From positions 2,134,869 through 2,198,868 of the forward strand of contig NZ_KV917378.1 in the NCBI RefSeq assembly GCF_002019735.1: 64,000 nucleotides of DNA, written 5' to 3'. Within the stretch, counting starts at the first letter, position 1, and each line of letters starts with the position of its first letter. The position numbers and the translations under genes were made by a program. The notes under the pieces are model-generated. The model was not told the DNA's origin and searched no databases. It worked only from the letters and a program-made list of their open reading frames with translations. This DNA comes from Salipaludibacillus agaradhaerens (lineage in GTDB: Bacteria > Bacillota > Bacilli > Bacillales > Salisediminibacteriaceae). This document shows positions 26,587 to 33,578 of the stretch, piece by piece.

Positions 26587-27201
26587 TTAGCTATTTGGGG
26601 ATACCATCATCTCTAATAAATCCCTAAACGCTTCCTCTGAGTCTATACCGGCTGCTTTCCTAACACTTAGATCATAATATCCCCCGCCATTAAGCCAGTT
26701 TGCCCGCCATTGACGGCCATCATGAATAACCATGACAGTCGTACCATCCACCTCCCAAGTTTCCGTTTCTTCAAAATCTGTCAGCACATTTAAAAATCCA
26801 TTCGTACTTATTATCAATCTGGCATATTCTTCATCCGAAGTATGATAATATAATTGACGATGGGTCCCTTCATTTAACGCTTGTTCTCGATTATATTGAT
26901 CAATCATCTTATCTGTTATTAGGTTTTCTGTGGCATTTCTACCAAAGTTAAATTCATACCGATAAGGGATCCCTGCATATTGATGGTTCTCCGGATCTTC
27001 GTCTCTGTATGTCAGTCTCACACGTGATGAGATCGCCGTTACATTCCACGATTCAGGGAAAGCAAATCCCCCATATTTAAAACCCTCTACGATATAATTG
27101 TAAGGGAATGGTTCCTCCGAATCAGCTGCTTCTCCGAAGGTACAGGCAGATAATAAGCATAACGCTGATAATGTAAGAAATAGTCGTTTAAATTTAGCCA
27201 T
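26587..27201 (-). CDS. Lipoprotein of unknown function (DUF4367-like C-terminus)
   Basis: 204 aa. Signal peptide with lipobox LLSAC (Cys at about residue 20), then an acidic extracytoplasmic domain. The C-terminal segment (VDGTTVMVIHDGRQWRANWLNGGGYYDLSV, ending in an amphipathic helix) resembles DUF4367-type domains common in bacillar anti-sigma and envelope proteins, but I am not certain of the family. No neighbour suggests a partner; it converges with the 39-aa ORF. AGGGAGGGG precedes the ATG. Confidence 0.6.
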   Translation of the reverse strand: MAKFKRLFLTLSALCLLSACTFGEAADSEEPFPYNYIVEGFKYGGFAFPESWNVTAISSRVRLTYRDEDPENHQYAGIPYRYEFNFGRNATENLITDKMIDQYNREQALNEGTHRQLYYHTSDEEYARLIISTNGFLNVLTDFEETETWEVDGTTVMVIHDGRQWRANWLNGGGYYDLSVRKAAGIDSEEAFRDLLEMMVSPNS

Positions 27202-27375
27202 TCTGTTTCCCCTCCCTCCTCATCATTATATGTTAGCCATCGCTATTTTTCACTATAAAGGACGTTTTATGCCATATCGTGCAAAATGGTCGCATATGTA
27301 GGTATGTTATTTTAGGGTTTTGTGAATCAATGTTACACTATATAAGAAAGTTATTTATAAGGGAGATTAACGCTC

Positions 27376-28281
27376 ATGACCCACCAACAACCATTCTCAG
27401 AACATGACTTTTTAGCTAGAAGTGACGATATCCAACCTCTTATTGCAACTAATGTCACTTATTATTTTAACAAATGGCATGCATCGCCCGCTCCTTTTTC
27501 ATTTAGTGGATGGAATTGGGCTGCTTTTCTCTTAGCACCATTCTGGCTTGCCTATAGACACATGTATGGAAGTCTACTTATCACTTCTCTCATCTATTTT
27601 ATGTGTCAACTTCTCGTTACGTATCTACCGTTAACGACTTATTTAGGTTTAAGCCAAGAGCTTAGTGACACTCTCACCGTTGTCTGGCAAATCAGTTATC
27701 TTATTATGATCCATCTTTTTTTCGGTTGGAAAGGAAATGCGCTTTATGCCCGTAGAATAGCCATGCTCGCTCAATGGAAAAAGGGGCTACGTGACAAGCC
27801 GCTAGCACCTTTATTTTCTAAGTCAGGTACGTCAATGGTCACTGCCATCATCATACCTTTCTTGTTATTACTGGGCGGAAGCCTCTCCTTATTTGCGGTA
27901 AAAGATGCGCTGACGCCATCCCTTCCGCCTGGTGTGTATATCTTTTCTGATAGTGAGCCGTCCCCATCAGACATGAGAAATACCACATTAAATCCGTCTT
28001 TTGAAAAATATTCTGCGAGAATTAACTTCGTTTATATTGGGGAAGAACCTGTAGAAGGGCGACCGTTCACTATACGCCTTTATCATAAAGCTGATGAGGG
28101 GATGGAGTGGGTGCTTGAAAGAGAAAGAGAATATGACATTTTCACATCTAATCGCGTTGTACTAGATGTGGTGGATGCCGAAGATCCTGCTGTTAAAACA
28201 GGGCGTTATCGTTTGATCATCTACGTGGAAGATGAGGTAGAAGCAGAAGAACAATTCACCATTGTGCCTCCTAGTCAATGA
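27376..28281 (+). CDS. DUF2628 membrane protein with extracellular C-terminal domain
   Basis: 301 aa. The N-terminal half carries the DUF2628 signature (FSGWNWAAFLLAPFWLAYRHMY ... FFGWKGNALYARR) with about four helices. A further helix (VTAIIIPFLLLLGGSLSLF, about 157-176) is followed by a soluble, acidic beta-rich region (SARINFVYIGEEPVEGRPFT ... TGRYRLIIYVEDEVEAEEQF) resembling a ligand- or polymer-binding Ig-like sheet. Function unknown. AAGGGAG precedes the ATG. Repeat copy C starts 34 bases after the stop. Confidence 0.7.
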   Translation: MTHQQPFSEHDFLARSDDIQPLIATNVTYYFNKWHASPAPFSFSGWNWAAFLLAPFWLAYRHMYGSLLITSLIYFMCQLLVTYLPLTTYLGLSQELSDTLTVVWQISYLIMIHLFFGWKGNALYARRIAMLAQWKKGLRDKPLAPLFSKSGTSMVTAIIIPFLLLLGGSLSLFAVKDALTPSLPPGVYIFSDSEPSPSDMRNTTLNPSFEKYSARINFVYIGEEPVEGRPFTIRLYHKADEGMEWVLEREREYDIFTSNRVVLDVVDAEDPAVKTGRYRLIIYVEDEVEAEEQFTIVPPSQ

Positions 28282-28315
28282 TCATGTTTAAGGTGGAAAG
28301 GTCAACATGACCTCT

Positions 28316-28475
28316 GTATAAAACGGACCTTCTATCAGTGGAAGTTTTCGTTCTTTTCCCACTGCTTGGTAGTTGATTAATCAGGACATTAGCATCCGTT
28401 ATCTCCCGCCTGAATAGATTTATCTCTACTCTCTATTTTGAGGCGGGAATTTTACGGACGGTTATCTGTGATAAG
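28316..28475 (+). repeat. Structured repeat family, copy C (full length)
   Basis: Reads TATAAAACGGACCTTCTATC ... TTAATCAGGACATTAGCATC ... CCCGCCTGAATAGA ... TCTATTTTGAGGCGGG ... TTTACGGACGGTTATCTGTGATAA. Stems visible: CAGTGG/CCCACTG, ATCCGT.../ACGGA, and CCCGCCT/AGGCGGG. Confidence 0.85.
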
Positions 28476-28541
28476 CATTTTGCGCTGCCCCTGCTTCGAA
28501 CATACACATCATTTTCTTCAGGCGGCTGACAAGTTTTCCAT

Positions 28542-28570
28542 GTTGAGAGAGAATAGGCTTCTCTCTCAAC
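28542..28570. terminator. Strong hairpin without T-run
   Basis: Perfect 12-bp inverted repeat GTTGAGAGAGAA/TTCTCTCTCAAC with a 5-base loop. No T-tract on either strand. It could terminate or stabilise RNA from the gene at 27376, or be the remains of an element. Confidence 0.35.
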
Positions 28571-28670
28571 TGTCAAGATATATAAACAATATATAATCAT
28601 TTGCAGTTGACCATGACTGACACTTTTTGTCTCAGCCTCACTTTCTTTGACCTAGACACTGTTTCATCAT

Positions 28671-29204
28671 TTACTCCGTATCTTTAAGCAGGTCACTTAC
28701 TGACAATGGCGATATAGTGCCTTGGTGAAAATAAAGTTGCCATATCCCATCAACCTGCTTCCATATAGAACTGCGCCATGTGTTACGATTTCTCGTTTTA
28801 TCTACTATAAAATAAGTTGATAAAACGAACCTTCAATCAGGGGGAGGTTCGTTCTTTTTCCACTGATTGGTAGTGGAGTCAATCAGGACATTAGCGTCCG
28901 TTAGTTCCCGCCTAAATAGAGTTACCTCTCCTGTCTATTTTAAGCCCGGAGGTTTACGGACGCTTATCTGTGATAAAACGACATCGGGTGCTAACGGATA
29001 AAGTTCATACTGATGTAGTGACATCTCCGACAATACAACTCCAGTTTCAAGACACTCTTTTTTATCATACCTATACCCTGAACTCCCTATTTCAAAGAAC
29101 TGGTCTGCCAGAATTGCCTCTAGTTTTTCACGATTATGGCGAACAGCTAGGTTTATGTGGCTTTCCTCTAACTCTTTTAAATGTTCCTTTAACGCCATAT
29201 CCAC
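28671..29204 (-). pseudogene. DUF4440 (NTF2-like) gene interrupted by repeat copy D
   Basis: The first half (GTG at 29204, AAGGTG upstream) encodes VDMALKEHLKELEE ... CLETGVVLSEMSLHQYELYP, a DUF4440/SnoaL-like start. It then runs into repeat copy D, giving a false end. Beyond the repeat, in the same frame, the missing half appears: TYFIVDKTRNRNTWRSSIWK, VDGIWQLYFHQGTIS, stop TAA at 28671-28673. Removing 153 bases (element plus one 10-bp target copy) restores about 127 codons, the usual family length. DUF4440 proteins are small cone-shaped dimers of mixed function. Confidence 0.85.
28818..28980 (+). mobile_element. Structured repeat family, copy D, inserted in the DUF4440 gene
   Basis: Flanked by identical TGATAAAACG (28818-28827 and 28971-28980). 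Interior: AACGAACC/GGTTCGTT and CAATCAG.GG/CC.CTGATTG at the 5' end; AGCGTCCGT/ACGGACGCT enclosing CCCGCCTAAATAGA/TCTATTTTAAGCCCGG. No open frame, so it must depend on proteins supplied elsewhere. MITE-like size and structure. Confidence 0.8.
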
Positions 29205-29251
29205 TTCTGCAACACCTTACTTTCCTTATGTCTCCAGAACCATCTGTTATT

Positions 29252-29707
29252 TTATAATAATTCTTTATTTTTCTTGTAAGAACGTTTTAAAGAAATATAA
29301 CTCGATAAAAACCATACTAAGCTAACACTTATTAATAATCCTAACAATTCAATACCTTCAGTTAGACTTGTAAGTCCATTCATGAAAATAATATATAACG
29401 ATAGGAAAATAACAACAAAACCCATTGTTCTTATGACTATCAATCTGAACGCTTTTCTATACGTCTCTTCTGTTGCAACATCCGTATATTCGATACCTGA
29501 TACTATATATCTTCCACACACGTAAAAGAGGAAGAGTGCAATAGATGCCAATAAGATTACTTCTATATTCACATTAAAATACCTGTTGCCGACAGTCATT
29601 ACGATAAGAAAAAGAAAGAGCATTATGGCGCCTTCTGCGAAAAAATATAACATCTTGAGTTTCTTATATTCATCATTTGGTAATAAGAAAGAGATCCAAG
29701 AGTCCAT
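29252..29707 (-). CDS. Four-helix membrane protein, unknown family
   Basis: 151 aa with about four helices (AEGAIMLFLFLIVMTVG, VILLASIALFLFYVCGRYI, LIVIRTMGFVVIFLSLYIIF, LLGLLISVSLVWFLSSYI) and a lysine-rich C-terminus. I chose the ATG at 29707 (AGAGG about 10 bases upstream); an ATG at 29767 lies inside csaA. It follows csaA on the same strand, but nothing known links the two. It resembles small DUF3278-like integral proteins, not certain. Confidence 0.6.
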   Translation of the reverse strand: MDSWISFLLPNDEYKKLKMLYFFAEGAIMLFLFLIVMTVGNRYFNVNIEVILLASIALFLFYVCGRYIVSGIEYTDVATEETYRKAFRLIVIRTMGFVVIFLSLYIIFMNGLTSLTEGIELLGLLISVSLVWFLSSYISLKRSYKKNKELL

Positions 29708-29732
29708 TAAGCTTCTACCTCTATCCCTCTCT

Positions 29733-30065
29733 TCAACTAATCTTAGTGCCATTAGGAACTTTCCCATCTACATTTAACAAGATAACATCCCCTTTTTCCG
29801 GAATTCCTCCCATGACAAGCACTTCTGATGAAAATCCAGCGATCTTCATTGGTGGAAAGTTAACGACAGCCACTACCTGCCTGCCAATAAGTTCTTTCGG
29901 GCTATATCGTTTTGTAATTTGAGCACTTGATTGTTTCACCCCAAGTTCAGCACCGAAATCAACCTTTAATTTAATAGCAGGGACACGTGCTTCAGGGAAG
30001 GGCTGTGCTTCTATAACTGTTCCAACTCTCATATCTAGCTTTTGAAAATCGTCAATGGTTGCCAT
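29733..30065 (-). CDS. csaA: CsaA, tRNA-binding-domain chaperone
   Basis: 110-aa OB-fold protein with the tRNA-binding domain of the Arc1p/MetRS-beta type, described in B. subtilis as a secretion-related chaperone binding SecA and preproteins. Motifs: KLDMRVGTVIEAQPFPEARVPA, GVKQSSAQITKRYSPKELIG, QVVAVVNFPPMKIAGF, SEVLVMGG. The ATG at 30065 with GAGGTGA upstream matches the homologous start (MATIDDFQKLD). Confidence 0.9.
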   Translation of the reverse strand: MATIDDFQKLDMRVGTVIEAQPFPEARVPAIKLKVDFGAELGVKQSSAQITKRYSPKELIGRQVVAVVNFPPMKIAGFSSEVLVMGGIPEKGDVILLNVDGKVPNGTKIS

Positions 30066-30437
30066 ACCTATCACCTCTATCATTATTTGTGTAAGATTAT
30101 TCTCTCATACAACCAAGCTACACATTAGAAACAACATTTTTTTAGTGTGCTCTATTAATTAATTCTTAAGAGTTGCCTGTTTCCCTTCAAAACCGTGACA
30201 TTTTTCTAAATTTTATACGTTGCTGTCCCGTCTAGGATCAAATTTGATGACACATGTCCGCTCAAATGACATCACTATCCCACAGTCATTTTGCTCTTTT
30301 TCTTGGGTGATATTTCCCAAACCTACATAATAATAATGGTGTTTCACTTGATAAATAAACGGGAAAGTGTAGTTATTATCGCCAGTGTCATTTATCTATT
30401 ATTGGTCTACATAACGGAAGGAGGATCATCCAATTGG
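30066..30437. other. Intergenic region between csaA and the BCCT carrier
   Basis: Contains the divergent promoters, though no box stands out. The carrier frame stays open back to 30291, but the extra 49 residues have no homolog-like character and the best ribosome site (AAGGAGG, 30418-30424) serves the ATG at 30438. Confidence 0.4.
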
Positions 30438-32408
30438 ATGCCATCTACTATGGAAAAATACGAATATAAAACAAAAAAACCAAACATCGTCTTTTACGTT
30501 TCAGCACCACTCGTAGCATTATTTGTGCTGTGGGGGGCAATAGGACCTGGCTCATTAGCAAGCATATCAGAAAGTGCCCTTATATTTACATTGGATAATT
30601 TCGGCTGGTTTTACATGTTATCTACCGCTTTTTTTATCGCCTTTGTTTTATTTTTGGCCATTAGCCCTTTTGGCAAGTTAAAGCTTGGCAAACAGCACGA
30701 AAAACCCGAATATAAATTTTTCACATGGCTCGGCATGCTATTTTCTGCAGGGATTGGCGTCGGTTTCGTCTTCTGGGGTGTCGCAGAACCCGTGTTGTAT
30801 TATTTTGACCCACACCCTGACTATGTTAATGCTTCAGACGGTGTGAGAGCTGCTGCTGGCTTACGCTATGGCGTCTTTCATTGGGCGCTCCATCCATGGG
30901 CAATCTTTTCTCTCGTCGCTTTAACGTTGGCATATGTGCAATTTCGTAAGGACCAGCCTGCGTTAATTAGCTCAGCGTTTCATCCTATTTTAGGAGATAA
31001 AGCTTACGGAACTTTCGGTAAAGGGATCGACACGTTAGCTGTCCTTGCTACCTCAACTGGTGTGGCAACCACCTTCGGGTTGAGTGCCCTCCAAATATCC
31101 GGTGGCCTCTCTTATCTTATTGAAGGGATACATAACACTGCCACAACCCAATTTACGATTATTGCAATCGTAACGGTTTTATTTATATTTTCTGCTGCTA
31201 CAGGTGTAAATAAAGGAATCAAAATTTTAAGTACGATTAACTTAAGTATCGCTGCTTTACTGTTACTTTTTGTGATTATCGTAGGACCCACATTATTTAT
31301 TGCACAAAATTTCGTAACGACGCTAGGTGGCTACATAGCAAATGTCACGCAAATGAGCCTAGATCTTGACCCTTTCGGTGATGGGGAATGGTTAGGAAAC
31401 AACACGATTTTCTTTTGGGCTTGGCATATTTCATGGGCACCTTTTATGGGAATCTTTATCGCTCGCATCTCACGAGGACGTACAATTCGTGAATTTGTAG
31501 CTGGTGTGTTAATTGTTCCGTCTGTTTTAGCAGCCATTTGGTTCACATCTTTCGGAGGTTCTGCACTTGATATGATTTTAGCAGGTAATGAGCAGATCGG
31601 GATCCTTGTAATGGAGGAAGTGGAAGTTGCCTTGTTCACCACTTTAGGCCATTTACCACTTAGCTTCATAACGAGTCTTCTCGCTGTCTTATTGATCATT
31701 ATCTTTTTTATTACCTCCGCAGACTCTGCTTCTTATGTTCTTGGAGCTATGACCAGTTCCGGTAGCCTCAACCCGAAATTGAGTATAAAAATTATTTGGG
31801 GGTTTCTTATCGCTGGTACGGCCAGTGTTTTATTAATAAGTGGCGGACTAGAAGGTTTACAAACAGCCTCCATTGTCGCGGCTCTACCATTTGCTTTTAT
31901 CATGCTCGTGATGATGTTCTCTCTCCTAATTATGATGGGAAAAGATTTAAGAATGGATAAGCTGCGAAAATCAAAGCGCGAACGAAGGAAAGTGAAAGAA
32001 GAAGTGTACAGTGGTATGAAGGATACGATTTATGATGATTTCAAAGAAGAGGCTTATGAAGAAATTAAAGAGGACATGTATGAGCAAATGAAAGACGACG
32101 TGTATGATGACTTTAAAGACGATGCGAGTAGCACACTAAAAACTAAAGTGTATGAACAAGTTAAAGAAGACGTCTATGAAGATTTTAAAGAGGAAGCTTA
32201 TGAGGAGATTAAAGAGGAAGTCTACGAACAAGTCAAAGACGATGTTTACAACGAGATTAAACAAGAAGTTTATGAACAATTTAAAGATAAAATATATGAA
32301 GATTTACGAGAAGACACAGGCGATCAGTTACCGAGTAATGAAAATGACCAGAAAAAAGGTGAAGACGTCATTCGTAAAAAGAATAAAAGAACAGATAACG
32401 ACCATTAA
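30438..32408 (+). CDS. BCCT-family betaine/choline carrier with octapeptide-repeat tail
   Basis: Na+-coupled uptake of glycine betaine or a related compatible solute (OpuD/BetP type). 656 aa with 12 helices in residues about 15-510. The glycine segment GIGVGFVFWGVAEP (sodium/substrate site), HWALHPWAIFSLVALTLAY and FFWAWHISWAPFMGIFIARISRGRTIREF with the betaine-cage tryptophans are intact. After the last helix comes a basic stretch (KLRKSKRERRK), then 14 tandem octapeptides (residues 520-631) and a short Lys/Asp tail. Tails of BetP-like carriers act in osmosensing, so this one may do so too (inference). AAGGAGG lies 13 bases before the ATG. Confidence 0.88.
   Translation: MPSTMEKYEYKTKKPNIVFYVSAPLVALFVLWGAIGPGSLASISESALIFTLDNFGWFYMLSTAFFIAFVLFLAISPFGKLKLGKQHEKPEYKFFTWLGMLFSAGIGVGFVFWGVAEPVLYYFDPHPDYVNASDGVRAAAGLRYGVFHWALHPWAIFSLVALTLAYVQFRKDQPALISSAFHPILGDKAYGTFGKGIDTLAVLATSTGVATTFGLSALQISGGLSYLIEGIHNTATTQFTIIAIVTVLFIFSAATGVNKGIKILSTINLSIAALLLLFVIIVGPTLFIAQNFVTTLGGYIANVTQMSLDLDPFGDGEWLGNNTIFFWAWHISWAPFMGIFIARISRGRTIREFVAGVLIVPSVLAAIWFTSFGGSALDMILAGNEQIGILVMEEVEVALFTTLGHLPLSFITSLLAVLLIIIFFITSADSASYVLGAMTSSGSLNPKLSIKIIWGFLIAGTASVLLISGGLEGLQTASIVAALPFAFIMLVMMFSLLIMMGKDLRMDKLRKSKRERRKVKEEVYSGMKDTIYDDFKEEAYEEIKEDMYEQMKDDVYDDFKDDASSTLKTKVYEQVKEDVYEDFKEEAYEEIKEEVYEQVKDDVYNEIKQEVYEQFKDKIYEDLREDTGDQLPSNENDQKKGEDVIRKKNKRTDNDH
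31995..32330 (+). repeat. 14 tandem 24-bp units coding octapeptides
   Basis: Consensus octad K-[ED]-[ED]-[VAMI]-Y-[ED]-x-[FIMVL]. Examples: KEEAYEEI (twice), KDDVYDDF, KEDVYEDF, KEEVYEQV, KDDVYNEI. The sixth (KDDASSTL) and fourteenth (REDTGDQL) units have lost the Tyr. Third-base differences between units show the array is old and kept at protein level. Confidence 0.9.
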
Positions 32409-32423
32409 TCTTACTATTCTCTC

Positions 32424-32455
32424 CAGCCAGAGGACTGATCTAGTCTCTCTGGCTG
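32424..32455. terminator. Convergent-gene hairpin
   Basis: CAGCCAGAG...CTCTGGCTG imperfect stem between the BCCT gene and crcB. No long T-run. Confidence 0.45.
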
Positions 32456-32481
32456 TAGACATTCATATCCGTTAACTCTTT

Positions 32482-32862
32482 TTAACCTGCCGTAATCAGC
32501 ATGGCGAGAACGAAACACATAATACTTCCTATAATAGAGCTACCAACATATAAAGCACAATCCCGCCATTTCTTTTTTCTGATAAGAGTAGAGGTTTCTA
32601 TACTAAACGTTGAGAACGTTGTAAACGCACCAAAAAAACCAACACCAATAAATAAATACCGAAGATCATCATAAACCATTGAGGGCACTTCCCGATAGAC
32701 CCATCCGAAAAACAAACCGAGTCCGAATGCACCAAGAATATTAACGATAAGCATCGCGGTAGGAATACGTCTCTCCTTCGTCCTAGCTTTTATTAAATTT
32801 CCAAGTAAATATCTCGAAACCGCCCCTAGGCCTCCCCCTACTGCAACTAATAAAACCGTCAT
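32482..32862 (-). CDS. crcB: Fluoride channel subunit FluC (CrcB), second copy
   Basis: 126-aa four-helix membrane protein. FluC/CrcB proteins form dual-topology dimers that export F-. The family core is clear: GGGLGAVSRYLLG near the N-terminus, NILGAFGLGLFFGW (conserved Asn) and GFFGAFTTFSTFS (phenylalanine box, Na+-site turn). It overlaps the upstream copy by 4 bases. Gram-positive bacteria often carry such pairs, which work as heterodimers. Confidence 0.92.
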   Translation of the reverse strand: MTVLLVAVGGGLGAVSRYLLGNLIKARTKERRIPTAMLIVNILGAFGLGLFFGWVYREVPSMVYDDLRYLFIGVGFFGAFTTFSTFSIETSTLIRKKKWRDCALYVGSSIIGSIMCFVLAMLITAG

Positions 32863-33266
32863 AATAAATCACCTGCTTTTTGCCGTCTTGATGCTACCTC
32901 TTCACCTGCTTTTAACCCGGCTAACGCAAGGATGACACCTCCGAAAAGGGAGATGATTATGTAAACAGCAGCTGCCATAAGAGAGCGTTCACCGCCTATA
33001 AATACAGTATCAGCCGCTAGTGTTGACATGGTCGTAAATCCGCCACAAAAACCGACACCTATCCCCTCTTTCCAAGCACCCGGGAGCACTTTTACAGCTC
33101 CCCATCCTGTGAGAGCGCCAAGTAAGAAGCTTCCTAGTAAATTTTCTAAAATAGTTCCTAATGGGAATAGCAAGTTTATCGTTTGTAAATTAATTGCATA
33201 ACGCAGTAGAGTACCCAGAACCCCCCCAATAAAAATAGATAGTAGAATCGCTAACTGCTGTTTCAT
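32859..33266 (-). CDS. crcB: Fluoride channel subunit FluC (CrcB), first copy
   Basis: 135 aa. IFIGGVLGTLLRYAIN, NLLGSFLLGALTGW and GFCGGFTTMSTLAAD correspond to the three FluC core motifs. I chose the ATG at 33266 with AAGGTGA upstream. First gene of the pair. I looked for a fluoride riboswitch in the 300 bases upstream and did not find its conserved GGCGAUG.../...GAUGGC pattern. Confidence 0.9.
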   Translation of the reverse strand: MKQQLAILLSIFIGGVLGTLLRYAINLQTINLLFPLGTILENLLGSFLLGALTGWGAVKVLPGAWKEGIGVGFCGGFTTMSTLAADTVFIGGERSLMAAAVYIIISLFGGVILALAGLKAGEEVASRRQKAGDLL

Positions 33267-33578
33267 TAAAATCACCTTTATCTTAAACATCATCAATTGC
33301 TTTATCACTATTATAAGTCATCCCTATGTATTATAAAAGTTTCGCCCTATTACCGGCCTATGCTTATAGACTTATTTATGTTTTAATAGTTTTCATCACT
33401 TCGAAAATAAGGTACAATGTAAGTATAAATATTCTATAAATTTACAATCTTTTAGATATTAATAATGGATTTATTATTATTTTATGTGAACTTGTTATTC
33501 ACTAAAAAGAATAACGCGTGGCGGAAATTTTACATAAAATAACTTCACTCACTATTAAATAGAGGGGCGGTGATTGCT
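33267..33578. other. Divergent intergenic region, possible promoter of the FapA-like gene
   Basis: TTTTCA (33390-33395), 17 bases, TACAAT (33413-33418) could drive the FapA-like gene with a leader of about 160 bases. That leader holds the hairpin GTTATTC-N8-GAATAAC (33494-33515), which has no T-run. No riboswitch recognised. Confidence 0.4.

Noticed and set aside
28935-28970. Treating the 89-codon frame at 28935-29204 as a complete protein
   Set aside because: Its last 11 residues come from the inserted repeat; the true C-terminus lies beyond the insertion.
30291-30437. N-terminal extension of the BCCT carrier
   Set aside because: The 49 extra codons lie before the only good ribosome site and have no family-like sequence.
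32152-32475. Lys-rich 107-codon frame overlapping the carrier tail
   Set aside because: It is a shifted reading of the 24-bp repeat array; its periodicity is inherited from the octapeptide frame and it has no ribosome site.
33267-33420. Possible fluoride riboswitch upstream of the crcB pair
   Set aside because: GGCCGGTAATAGGGCGAAAC ... GGGATGACTTA on the minus strand has a superficial likeness, but the first GAUG element and the pseudoknot pairing of the crcB motif are missing.
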